A DNA stretch of 59,617 nucleotides from an uncultured Paenibacillus sp. (GTDB lineage: Bacteria; Bacillota; Bacilli; Paenibacillales; Paenibacillaceae): NCBI GenBank assembly GCA_937895345.1, contig CALAWP010000094.1:1-59617 (forward strand), written 5' to 3'. Below are positions 24,892 to 34,778 of this stretch, one piece after another; position 1 is the stretch's first letter; each line of letters begins with the position of its first letter. Below the pieces are notes generated by a model that had not been told where the DNA came from, did not search any database, and worked only from the letters and a program-made list of their open reading frames with translations. Position numbers and translations under genes: made by a program.

Positions 24892-25004
24892 CCTAGCTTG
24901 CTGATCATCTTATGCCGCACGCCTCATTAGTTTACCGCCATCGTTAAGGTTGTCGGCTAACTAACTATAAGCAACTGTCAAGCCAATCTCGCCCGCACAC
25001 CAAT

Positions 25005-25391
25005 TTTAACGAATCTGACGAGCGCTAATCAGCCCAAAACCACTAGTTTGAATATGTAACGAACACCAGCGGCGCTATCACCCAACATTCGGACAAAATC
25101 CAGCCTTTTCGGGACATTTAAGCTCGCTGGCGTTCGTTAAATCGGCAAGCTCCCCATTTTGAGGCGATTAAGCTCGCTGAGATCCGTTACATTTTCTCCC
25201 ATAACTTTAACGAACCTGACGAGCGCTAATCAGCCCAAAACCACTAGTTTGAATATGTAACGAACACCAGCGGCACTATCACCCAACATTCGGACAAAAT
25301 CCAGCCTTTTCAGGACATTTAAGCTCGCTGGCGTTCGTTAAATCGGCAAGCTGCCCATTTTGAGGTGAATAAGCTCGCTGAGGTCCGTTAC
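25005..25391. repeat. 201-bp direct repeat, two copies, with internal inverted motifs
   Basis: Position 25010 matches 25211 and 25190 matches 25391, so the two copies are offset by exactly 201 bp and differ at only a few bases. Inside copy 1 a 20-odd-base motif beginning TAACGAAC occurs forward at 25007 and 25057 and inverted at 25117-25139 and 25167-25189, again 50 bp apart. Each copy is therefore a loose palindrome of two motif pairs. There is no gene in 25392-25584 except the approach to copC. Confidence 0.85.
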
Positions 25392-25584
25392 TGATGGACG
25401 CGAGATGTTCGCAAACGATCCGCCAGCCCTCCCCGCTTCATAAAACGTTCAAAACTCTGCAACGAATTGATCACGGTCCACCGTTAATTTCGGGGCTTTT
25501 TTTGTTATAATGGCTAGGAGCCGCGCTGCCTGCCGAACGGTCTTTCGGAACGGCGCACCAAGAATCGAGGGGGTACGGAACATC

Positions 25585-26199
25585 ATGATGAAACGTATTT
25601 TTATTGTAGGCTTGGCCTTGTTTATGCTGCTTCCCGCAGCGGCGATGGCGCATTCGAAGCTGGAGCGCGCGGAGCCCGGTCAAGGCGCTGTGGTGGACGC
25701 TTCCCCGGAGAACATAACAATGGCCTTCGATACGAAAATAGAAAAACTGAGCACGTTCAAGCTGTTTAACGAAGCCGGGGAAGAAATCGAGAAAGGCGAT
25801 GTCGTCGTCGAAGGGCCGGAAATGACGGCCGCCTTGACGGAACCGCTCGAGAACGGCGCCTATGTCGTCAAATGGACCATTATTGGAGCGGACAGTCACG
25901 TCGTCGAAGGCGAATACGGCTTTACCGTAGACGCTCCGGCCGCCGCAACGCCGGAACCGAGCGCCGATGCGGCCGAAGAGCCGACCGAGCCGGCAGCTTC
26001 GGGTGAACCCGAATCGCCGAACGATGCCGCGGAAACGCCGCTCGATCCGACGGCGGATCCAGCAGCCGAGCCCGGCGCAGGGAACGCCGGCAAGTCCGAC
26101 GCGGCGCAAACCGGTACGGGATATGTTCCGTTTATTATTATCGGAGCCATTATCGCCGCGGCGGCGATCGTGATCGCGGTACGGAGGCGCAAGCCATGA
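25585..26199 (+). CDS. CopC-domain secreted/membrane protein
   Basis: This 204-residue protein has a signal peptide (KRIFIVGLALFMLLPAAAMAH cut near AMA-HS), then a CopC domain starting with the copper-ligand His: HSKLERAEPGQGAVVDASPE, with a second His pair in GADSHVVEGEYGF. A proline-, glutamate- and alanine-rich linker (about residues 118-170) leads to one C-terminal helix (YVPFIIIGAIIAAAAIVIAV) and a short basic tail. CopC domains bind copper outside the membrane. The ATG at 25585 follows GAGGGGG at 11 bases; a second ATG is adjacent. Its stop overlaps the next start (ATGA), so it is coupled to the CopD-like gene. Confidence 0.88.
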   Translation: MMKRIFIVGLALFMLLPAAAMAHSKLERAEPGQGAVVDASPENITMAFDTKIEKLSTFKLFNEAGEEIEKGDVVVEGPEMTAALTEPLENGAYVVKWTIIGADSHVVEGEYGFTVDAPAAATPEPSADAAEEPTEPAASGEPESPNDAAETPLDPTADPAAEPGAGNAGKSDAAQTGTGYVPFIIIGAIIAAAAIVIAVRRRKP

Positions 26200-27281
26200 T
26201 TTACGCAAGCGAAGGCTTGCTATATGTCTGCTTTGCCATACTGACAGGCTCGCTGCTGCTTCGCCTTGTGCCGGAACGCAGCAAGCCTGCCGTCCATGTA
26301 CCGGACGGCTTGCTGCTCGCTTGCGCCGCCGCCGTGCCGCTGCTCTCTTTTGTCCCGCTTCATCAATTGACGGCCGATTATGCGGAAAGCTTCGGCATGA
26401 CATACGGCGCAATGCTGAAGAGCGTGCTGCTTGACGTAAACGCCGGCAAAGCCTGGGTCTGGACGCTGCTCGGCTCTGCCGGATTGGCGGTGCTGCTCGG
26501 CGTGCGCGCCTTCCGGCAAGACAAACATATGCCAAAGGCGGCGCTTTTCGTCGTCTTTCTGCTGATCGTTTGGCTCGGCTACTCAAGTCACGCCTCTTCT
26601 CTGAGCGCCCTCAAAGGGCTGGTCGTCCACAGCACTCACGTGCTGGCGTTCAGCGTTTGGATCGGCATCCTGTTTGCGGTTGGCTGGTTCGCCAAGGACA
26701 GCGCCAACTGGGACCGCTTTCTCCGCTGGTTTTCGCCGGTGGCCATTATCGCCGTACTGCTCACGCTGTTGGCCGGCATTACGCTGATGACCTTTACGAC
26801 GCCGGAATATTTGAACGCCTGGATGCTGCCTTACGGCCAAATGATGCTTATCAAGCATGTGCTTTTGCTGCCGCTGCTCCTGTTCGCATATACGAACGGA
26901 TTTCGGTATAAAGCAAAGCTGCGGCAGGACAGCGCCTTCAATCCGCGACCGTGGCTGAAGGCGGAAAGCGCGGTCGCGCTGCTGGTGCTCGCCGCTACGG
27001 CCGTTATGGGGACGCAGGCGCCCCCGCACGTCGTCAAGGAGACGCTGCAAACCGTATCGCCTTCCGCGCTGTTTACCCGTCTGTATACGGGCCCGTTCAA
27101 CCCGGATATGAGCGTGACGCTTTCCTTCGGCATGGACGGCGCGCTAATGTTTGCGGCGGCGCTGATCATGATTGCGGCGTTGCTGCTCTCGCATCGGCTG
27201 AACAAGCTTATGCCGGCATTCGTATCCGGATTGGCGGCCGCATCGTGCGTATATCTCGGCTTCATGTTTTCGACTTCATAA
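26196..27281 (+). CDS. CopD-family copper transport membrane protein
   Basis: This 361-residue polytopic membrane protein has about eight or nine helices. The CopD domain is recognised by the central SSHASSLSALKGLVVHSTHVL AFSVWIG region (two histidine-bearing turns) and GQMMLIKHVLLLPLLLFAYTN. With the preceding CopC protein it should handle copper import or its delivery to membrane cuproenzymes, as B. subtilis YcnJ does with fused domains. Here the two domains are separate genes with a four-base overlap. The family's N-terminal helix pair and a C-terminal hydrophobic pair are also seen. A bidirectional terminator follows directly. Confidence 0.87.
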   Translation: MIYASEGLLYVCFAILTGSLLLRLVPERSKPAVHVPDGLLLACAAAVPLLSFVPLHQLTADYAESFGMTYGAMLKSVLLDVNAGKAWVWTLLGSAGLAVLLGVRAFRQDKHMPKAALFVVFLLIVWLGYSSHASSLSALKGLVVHSTHVLAFSVWIGILFAVGWFAKDSANWDRFLRWFSPVAIIAVLLTLLAGITLMTFTTPEYLNAWMLPYGQMMLIKHVLLLPLLLFAYTNGFRYKAKLRQDSAFNPRPWLKAESAVALLVLAATAVMGTQAPPHVVKETLQTVSPSALFTRLYTGPFNPDMSVTLSFGMDGALMFAAALIMIAALLLSHRLNKLMPAFVSGLAAASCVYLGFMFSTS

Positions 27282-27282
27282 A

Positions 27283-27337
27283 AAGAGGGGGAGTCCTTAG
27301 GCGAATAATATATCGCCCGAAGGACTTCCCCTTTTCT
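27283..27337. terminator. Bidirectional terminator between copD and rarA
   Basis: AAAGAGGGGGAGTCCTT on the left pairs with AAGGACTTCCCCTTTT on the right around an inner GGCGA/CGCC stem, with an A-run to the left and a T-run to the right. It sits two bases after the copD-like stop and 70 bp after the rarA stop. Confidence 0.9.
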
Positions 27338-27406
27338 TCCACTATCCCCGGATCCCGCCCATGCGCAAGCTGCGAAGGCATTACTTCGCGGTCCTTGACG
27401 CCCATA

Positions 27407-28711
27407 TCAGCCTTTGCGTCGCTGCTGATTTTGCCGGATTTTGTCCTCCATCCCCTGGTCCGAGGCGGAGTAGAAGCTTTTGCCGTCCAAAACGTCGGGC
27501 AAATATTGCTGCTTCACGTAATGATTCGGATAATCGTGCGGATATTTATACCCTTCGTGGCCCAGCTGCGCCGCTCCCTTATAGTGCGAATCCCGCAGAT
27601 GAAGCGGCACTTCCGCACTGCCGATCCGTTCGATCGCCGCCGAAGCGTTGCCGATGGCCAGCGCCGCCGCATTCGATTTCGGACTCTCGACGGCAAACAA
27701 TATTGCCTGCGCAATATTGTATTTGGCCTCCGGCCAGCCGATCTTGTGATAGGCGTCCATCGCGGTGACCGCCTGTACCATCGCCTGCGGATTGGCCAAT
27801 CCGATATCCTCGCTGCAGGCGACGATCAGCCTTCGCAGAAACGTCATCGGATCCATGCCAAGCTTCTCGACGGCGTACAGAAACCAGAACAGAGCCGCAT
27901 CGCTTGATCCTCGGACGCTTTTGTGAAACGCCGACAGCACATCGTATTGCGTCGACAGGTCAGCGCGGATCGTCGGCTTGCGGATCGACTCCTGCGCCAC
28001 CTCCATCGTAATGCGCACCGAGCCGTCCGGCTCCGACGGCGTCGTCACCGCCGCGAGCTCCAGCGCATTCAGCGCCCGGCGAATATCGCCGCCCGACATG
28101 GCCGCAATATGATCCAAGGCTTCGTCCTCCGCATGCAGCGCCATGAAGCCAAGCCCTCGTTCCTTGTCTTCCATCGCCCGGCGCATCGCCTCCAGCGCAT
28201 GCCTCGGCTCCAACGCCTGCAGCTGAAACAGCGTGGATCGGGACAGCAGCGCCCCGTTCACATGGTGGAACGGATTTTCGGTCGTGGCGCCGATAAAAAT
28301 GATAATCCCCTGTTCCACCGCAGGCAACAGCGCGTCCTGCCTCGATGTGTTGAACCGGTGCACCTCGTCCAGAAACAGAATCGTCTTCCGCCCGTACATC
28401 GTCTTGTTGGCGGACGCCCGCTCGATCACCTCGCGCACATCCTTGACAGACGCGTCGACGGCGTTCAGCTTGACGAAATCGCCTTCGGTCTTGAGCGAAA
28501 TGATGTTAGCCAGCGTCGTTTTGCCGCAGCCGGGAGGGCCGTACAGCAAAATCGACGACACCTGGTCGCCCTCGATCGCCCGGCGCAGCAGCTTGCCCGG
28601 ACCGACGATATGCTCCTGGCCGATATATTCGTCCAGCGTCCGCGGCCGCATCCGGTCGGCCAGCAGGCGGGCGCGCGGCGATTGTTCGTTTTGAAACGTA
28701 AATAAGTCCAT
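27407..28711 (-). CDS. rarA: Replication-associated recombination protein A (RarA/MgsA)
   Basis: This 434-residue AAA+ ATPase acts at stalled replication forks and binds SSB and DNA ends. Motifs are the N-terminal RPRTLDEYIGQEH, Walker A GPPGCGKTT near residue 58, Walker B LFLDEVHRF, sensor 1 IGATTENPFHHVN and the tetramerisation domain from about residue 250, with SEDIGLANPQAMVQAV. Length is typical. It is B. subtilis YrvN-like and lies near cymR/yrvO/mnmA as in that genome, but separated here by the copC-copD insertion and the repeat arrays. ATG follows AAAGG by nine bases. Confidence 0.95.
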   Translation of the reverse strand: MDLFTFQNEQSPRARLLADRMRPRTLDEYIGQEHIVGPGKLLRRAIEGDQVSSILLYGPPGCGKTTLANIISLKTEGDFVKLNAVDASVKDVREVIERASANKTMYGRKTILFLDEVHRFNTSRQDALLPAVEQGIIIFIGATTENPFHHVNGALLSRSTLFQLQALEPRHALEAMRRAMEDKERGLGFMALHAEDEALDHIAAMSGGDIRRALNALELAAVTTPSEPDGSVRITMEVAQESIRKPTIRADLSTQYDVLSAFHKSVRGSSDAALFWFLYAVEKLGMDPMTFLRRLIVACSEDIGLANPQAMVQAVTAMDAYHKIGWPEAKYNIAQAILFAVESPKSNAAALAIGNASAAIERIGSAEVPLHLRDSHYKGAAQLGHEGYKYPHDYPNHYVKQQYLPDVLDGKSFYSASDQGMEDKIRQNQQRRKG

Positions 28712-28758
28712 GTGCGTTCAACCTTTCGTCATCGATCGCTATTTCCGATCATAGCACA

Positions 28759-29537
28759 TCAGTACATTTGTTCACCAGCCGCCGGGAGCGATCCCCAATA
28801 TACTTCCGTATCGTACTCCATCGTTACGATGCCGTTTTGTTCATTCCGTTCAAAAAGCGCGGTCAGTTCCGTCATCATCGGCTCGTATTTCGGATGCCCG
28901 GGCAAAGGCGCATACGAGGATGACAGCAGCCTCCCCTTTAACCCTTCAAGATCAAAGGTTTGCCGCATTTCAAAAACGTTCAGCTGCAGTCCGCTGTCGT
29001 CAAAAAACGACCCCAGCGTTTCCCGCGTTATGTTTTTGTGCCCGACCTGTTCGTAATCCTCGGCAACTTTAGCAGCAACGCTTCAAACTGCTCGAGAAAC
29101 GGGGTCCCTTTCGTTCGTCTGGAGTTCCATAGCAGCACCGTCTTGCCGCCCGGCCTCAGTATTCGCGCAAACTCCTTGCGGGCCGCCTGCCGGTCGAACC
29201 AATGAAACGATTGGGCGCATACGACAAAGTCTGCCGATGCGTCCGGCAGTCCGGTCTCCTCCGCTGAGCCCGCGCTCCAGCGTACCCGGGCGGCGTCAAC
29301 CAGCTTCGCTACGGCCGCCCGGCGCATCGCCGCGTTCGGTTCCACCGCCATGACCTCGCTCCCCCGTTCCAGCAGCAGCTCCGTAAAGATGCCCGTGCCC
29401 GCTCCGATCTCCGCAATGACGCTGGTCTCGCGAAGACCGACCGTTCCGTACATAAAGTCGACAGCCTCTTTCGGGTAGCCGGGACGATGCTTGACGTAAT
29501 GGCCGGTCCGGTTGCTGAACCGTTCCTTGTTATCCAT
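28759..29537 (-). pseudogene. Class I SAM-dependent methyltransferase, frameshifted
   Basis: The frame from 29537 encodes a methyltransferase N-terminal two-thirds (RFSNRTGHYVKHRPGYP, SAM-binding VIAEIGAGTGIFTELLLERG, ADFVVCAQSFHWFD) and runs into a stop at 29028. In the next frame the protein continues from VAEDYEQVGHKNITRETLG through MRQTFDLEGLKGRLLSSS to a stop at 28759. Total length 779 bp is one base short of a whole number of codons, so a single base is missing near 29060-29075 (GCTAAAGTTGCC). The intact product would be about 259 residues and similar to small-molecule methyltransferases of the UbiE type. ATG has GGAGGG six bases upstream. The VOC gene upstream may be cotranscribed. Confidence 0.82.
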
Positions 29538-29608
29538 ATCGATCCCTCCTGCAATAAAATTGTAGGTGACTTGATGCGATTTCTGCCGTTTTGCCGGTCA
29601 GCCGCCCC

Positions 29609-30082
29609 TTATTCGTTCGCGCACATCTCCATAAATTCGAGCCGGTTGCCGAACGGATCCTTCGTAAAAAATCGTGCGATGCCCTCTTGTACGCGATGTT
29701 CATCTTCCGTAACCGCAATGCCATGCCCGACAAGCTTTGCCTTCAACGATGCGAGCCCTTCCACTTCGAACGCCGGATGCGCCTTGTCCGCCGCCGCAAA
29801 TGCCGTCGAAATGCCGACGTGAAGCTGCTGCGCCCCGCATCGGAACCAGACGCCTCCGCGTGCTTGCAAGTCGACCGGTTTTTCCAGTTGCTCGAACCCA
29901 AGGCAGCCGGCATAAAAGTGAATCGCTTCCCGCTCACTGCCCGGCGGTGCCGCCACCTGCACGTGATCGATGCCCACAAAGGAATAAGTACAGCCGGATG
30001 CCGGCCTGCCGTTCGTTGTCGTTTCACCGCTCATCCTTGTCAGCGTTTCTCCGTTCCGATTCGATGCCGATTTTCCGTTCAT
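29609..30082 (-). CDS. VOC-family (glyoxalase/dioxygenase-like) protein
   Basis: This 157-residue protein has the vicinal oxygen chelate pattern after an N-terminal extension of about 32 residues: FVGIDHVQVAAPPGSE, FYAGCLGFEQLEKP, LHVGISTAF and FFTKDPFGNRLEFMEMC. His and Glu residues at the usual metal positions (IDHVQ, LHVG, NRLEF) are present, so a metal-dependent activity is possible, but the substrate is unknown. ATG follows GGGAGGG by six to seven bases, which supports the long form. It is 71 bp upstream of the frameshifted methyltransferase gene on the same strand. Confidence 0.82.
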   Translation of the reverse strand: MNGKSASNRNGETLTRMSGETTTNGRPASGCTYSFVGIDHVQVAAPPGSEREAIHFYAGCLGFEQLEKPVDLQARGGVWFRCGAQQLHVGISTAFAAADKAHPAFEVEGLASLKAKLVGHGIAVTEDEHRVQEGIARFFTKDPFGNRLEFMEMCANE

Positions 30083-30446
30083 TTCGTTTCCCTCCCCGAG
30101 CCCATAGTTTTACCAAGTGAAACTATGTTTCATAAAACGACGTCATCCTTATTATAAATCTACCATGCAAATGCGGCAAGCGAATTCGGAAGCAGCCGTT
30201 CCCCGGCCGGGCAGCCGGTCAGGACGACGATGACAAGCGCGGCGGTCAGCAGCCATACAGCGTCGTGACCCGAACATAACAACTCAAGCAACACGGACAA
30301 TCGGGACATCAAAAAAAATCGCCAAACGGCGCAATGACCGCTTGGCGATTACAGTAAGATTTTTGGCGACTTCGCTCCACGAACGGCGCAGACAAGCCGA
30401 GGCGGCAAGTCCGTTCCGTCCGCGAACCGCCGGCGCATTCGGGCCT
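30083..30446. other. Intergenic stretch between the VOC gene and tcdA
   Basis: It holds the tcdA-operon terminator at 30317-30350 and a promoter region for the VOC gene next to 30082. A 44-codon open frame on the minus strand (about 30165-30296) would encode a hydrophobic peptide with a CysGly-type lipobox (LTGC), but it has only a GTG or TTG start and no ribosome binding site, so it is not called. Confidence 0.5.
30317..30350 (-). terminator. Terminator of the hisS-aspS-tcdA operon
   Basis: On the minus strand AATCGCCAAGCGG pairs with CCGTTTGGCGATT (one mismatch) around a seven-base loop, followed by a run of Ts. It lies 97 bp after the tcdA stop. Confidence 0.9.
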
Positions 30447-31202
30447 CTAAACCTTGACGTCGCCGGCCTCCAGCAGGTCGCGCACGACGGCGCTGACCAT
30501 AACCAGGCCCGCGACCGGCGGAACAAAGGCGTTGCTCGAAGGCGGCATCTGCGCCTTGCGGATGTCCGGCGCATTGTCGGGCACGATGCGCTGCGTGACG
30601 TCCTCGCGCGGCTTGATCGGCTCCTCGTCGGAGAAGACGACCTTGACGCCTTTCTTAATGCCTTCCTTCCGCAGCTTCGTCCGCACGACGCGCGCGATCG
30701 GATCCGTATGCGTCTTGGAAATGTCCGCGACGCGGAACCGGGACGGATCCATCTTGTTGGCGGCGCCCATGCTGGAAATGACGGGAATGTTCCGCTGCAG
30801 GCATTGCTTGATCAGATGGATCTTGTACATGATCGTGTCCGAAGCGTCGACGACATAGTCCAATGGATATTCGAACAGCTTCTCGTATGTCTCTTCGGTA
30901 TAAAACATGCGCAGCGACACCGCGTCGCACTCCGGATTGATCAGCTTGATGCGGTCTCGCATCAAATCGGCCTTCGGCTGGCCTACCGTCGTAGTCAACG
31001 CATGGATTTGCCGGTTCACGTTCGTAATGTCGACAACGTCTTTGTCGATCAGAATAATGCGGCCGACGCCGGTCCGGGCCAGCGCCTCCGCCGCGATGGA
31101 GCCGACGCCGCCGATGCCGAGCACGGCTACCGTGCTCCGTTTCATCAGCTCCAGCCCTTCCGGCCCAATGGCCAGCTCCGTACGCGAAAATTGATGCAGC
31201 AT
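30447..31202 (-). CDS. tcdA: tRNA threonylcarbamoyladenosine dehydratase TcdA
   Basis: This 251-residue E1/MoeB-like ATPase (B. subtilis YrvM) cyclises t6A37 to ct6A in tRNAs reading ANN codons. The nucleotide-binding VAVLGIGGVGSIAAEALAR lies near residue 26, followed by DKDVVDITNVNRQIHA, the DASDTIMYKIHLIKQC strip and SSMGAANKMDPSRFRVADI. The C-terminal membrane-like segment found in E. coli TcdA is replaced by a short hydrophobic end (AGLVMVSAVVRDLLEAG). ATG follows AAAGGAGG by ten bases. It starts 38 bp after the aspS stop, so it is the last gene of the operon. Confidence 0.93.
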   Translation of the reverse strand: MLHQFSRTELAIGPEGLELMKRSTVAVLGIGGVGSIAAEALARTGVGRIILIDKDVVDITNVNRQIHALTTTVGQPKADLMRDRIKLINPECDAVSLRMFYTEETYEKLFEYPLDYVVDASDTIMYKIHLIKQCLQRNIPVISSMGAANKMDPSRFRVADISKTHTDPIARVVRTKLRKEGIKKGVKVVFSDEEPIKPREDVTQRIVPDNAPDIRKAQMPPSSNAFVPPVAGLVMVSAVVRDLLEAGDVKV

Positions 31203-31240
31203 CGTCCAGACGCCTCCTTTATCCTATACGGTGTACGCTT

Positions 31241-33073
<1,833 letters not shown>

Positions 33074-33121
33074 CTTCCCTACCCCTTTATCGTTAAAATA
33101 TCGAAAATCCCTTTTGGCGAT

Positions 33122-34369
33122 TTAGCTGAGCAGCTCGTCGGCCAGCGAGGCGATCGGCACAAGCTTTTGCCCGCCCGTTTCCATCGCCTTCAGCGCGATT
33201 TCGCCTTTCGCCAGCTCGTCTTCGCCGAGAATGGCCGTATACCGCGCTTGCAGCCGGTCGGCCGACTTCAATTGCGCCTTCATCTTCCGGCTCTGGTAAT
33301 CCCGCTCCGCCCGAATGCCGCGCTTGCGCAGCTCGTAGACGAGCCGGGCCGTCTCGCGTTCCGCCGCTTCTCCGAGCGCGACGAGATAAACGTCGAGCGC
33401 ATGCCGGTTCGGCAGCTCCGCTTGCTGATTCTCGAGCAGGAGCACCGTGCGCTCCAGCCCGAGGCCGAGGCCGACGCCGGGCTGATCCGGCCCGCCGATG
33501 TCGGCAACCAGGCCGTTGTAGCGTCCGCCCGCGCCGATCGTATCGATGGCGCCGATGCCTTCGGCTTTATATTCGAAGACGGTATGCGTGTAATAGTCGA
33601 GCCCGCGCACGAGCCGATGATTGATTTCGAACGGAATATTTATGTCCGTCAAATAAGCTTTCACCTTCTCGAAATGAGCGGCGCATTCCTCGTCCAGGCT
33701 TTCCAGGATGGACGGCGCGCCTTCGAACCGATGCTGATCCGTCTTGCAGTCCAGCACCCGCAGCGGATTGCGGTCGATGCGCGATTGGCAGTCCTTGCAC
33801 AGCTCGGACCGTTTCGGCTCCAGAAAAGCGAGCAGCCGTTCGCGGAACGCCGCCCGCACGGCCGGCGTGCCGATCGAATTGATTTCGACTCGAACTCCCT
33901 TCAGGCCGACTTCGGTATAAAAGTCATACCCCAGCGCAATGACTTCCGCATCGAGAGCCGGGTCCGTCGAGCCGAGCGCCTCCACGCCGAACTGGTGGAA
34001 TTGGCGGTAACGCCCCGCCTGCGCGCGTTCGTACCGGAACATCGGCCCCATGTAGTAAAGCTTCGAAATGTCCGGCTCGCCGTAAAGCTTGTTCTCCACG
34101 TAGGAGCGCACGACGCCGGCCGTACCTTCCGGCCGGAGCGTCAAGCTGCGGTCGCCCCGATCGATAAACGTGTACATTTCCTTCTCGACGATATCCGTCG
34201 TCTCGCCTACGCCGCGCTGAAACAGCTCGGTCATTTCGAAGATCGGCGTCCGGATTTCGCGAAAATTGTATCTTCGGCAAATATCCCGGGCGATTCCCTC
34301 GACATATTGCCATCTCTCCGAAGCGCCGGGCAATATGTCCTGCGTTCCCGGCGATTTTTGAAATGCCAT
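33122..34369 (-). CDS. hisS: Histidyl-tRNA synthetase
   Basis: This 415-residue class II enzyme charges tRNA-His. It begins AFQKSPGTQDILPGASERW and includes motif 2 (MFRYERAQAGRYRQFHQFG), the HisA signature LVRGLDYYTHTVFEY and motif 3 GVGLGLERTVLLL. The C-terminal anticodon-binding domain follows (ALDVYLVALGEAAERETARL onward). Length is typical. The ATG at 34369 has AGGAGGGG six bases upstream; the open frame runs further upstream only through the T-box terminator region. It leads the hisS-aspS-tcdA operon. Confidence 0.97.
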   Translation of the reverse strand: MAFQKSPGTQDILPGASERWQYVEGIARDICRRYNFREIRTPIFEMTELFQRGVGETTDIVEKEMYTFIDRGDRSLTLRPEGTAGVVRSYVENKLYGEPDISKLYYMGPMFRYERAQAGRYRQFHQFGVEALGSTDPALDAEVIALGYDFYTEVGLKGVRVEINSIGTPAVRAAFRERLLAFLEPKRSELCKDCQSRIDRNPLRVLDCKTDQHRFEGAPSILESLDEECAAHFEKVKAYLTDINIPFEINHRLVRGLDYYTHTVFEYKAEGIGAIDTIGAGGRYNGLVADIGGPDQPGVGLGLGLERTVLLLENQQAELPNRHALDVYLVALGEAAERETARLVYELRKRGIRAERDYQSRKMKAQLKSADRLQARYTAILGEDELAKGEIALKAMETGGQKLVPIASLADELLS

Positions 34370-34404
34370 TGCGAACCCCTCCTTGTTCATGTCACAAAAA
34401 GAAT

Positions 34405-34712
34405 AAAAAAGCTCCCGCCCCGATCGGCCATGCCGAAAGGGACGAGAGCGCATCTCCCGTGGTACCACCCACATTCCGGGGCCTGAACAAGCAGGTCCCG
34501 CTTCAGACGGTTAACGTCCGTCGGCCGCATCCGGCTATTGAGACGTTCGCAAGGCCGCGCCTTTGCGTAGGTCCGTTCACCGTCTGTTCTCGGGGAGGTT
34601 CTTTCATTTAACCGCGATAAGGCCGCTTGCAGCCGATGGCGTCCCTCTCTGCGTACCGCGCGAAAAATTACTTTGTCCCGTCGTCAAATCTCGAAATATC
34701 CCGGAAAAGATA
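34405..34712 (-). promoter_or_regulatory. T-box riboswitch upstream of hisS-aspS, GAAC in specifier loop
   Basis: On the minus strand the T-box sequence GGGTGGTACCACGG (about 34456-34470) is followed by a GC-rich terminator and T-run (34405-34450). Folding Stem I by eye (CGGGA with TCCCCG, ATTT with AAAT, plus the AGTA motif) leaves GAAAGAACC as the 3' strand of the specifier loop, at 34605-34597. That contains GAA (Glu) and AAC (Asn) overlapping as GAAC, and neither a His nor an Asp codon. The base facing the discriminator is U, which cannot pair with C73 of tRNA-His. The assignment is by hand and should be computed. Confidence 0.88.
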
Positions 34713-34720
34713 ATGGTTAT

Positions 34721-34749
34721 ATTTTACCCGCACGCATATCGAAAGTCAA
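34721..34749 (-). promoter_or_regulatory. Sigma-A promoter of the hisS T-box
   Basis: On the minus strand TTGACT (34749-34744) and TAAAAT (34726-34721) are 17 bases apart, giving a start near 34713, just before the T-box leader. Confidence 0.8.
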
Positions 34750-34778
34750 CCGCCGCACTCCCCGCATCCTGCCAAAGC

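Noticed and set aside
24583..25391. Prophage or integrative element at the mnmA-copC gap
   Set aside because: No integrase, transposase or attachment-type duplication is present; only repeats are seen.
29055..29080. Programmed frameshift in the methyltransferase gene
   Set aside because: No slippery heptamer with a stimulatory stem or Shine-Dalgarno was found; a deletion is simpler.
30165..30296. 44-codon hydrophobic frame with an LTGC lipobox-like motif
   Set aside because: Starts only at GTG or TTG without a Shine-Dalgarno sequence and lies just beyond a terminator.
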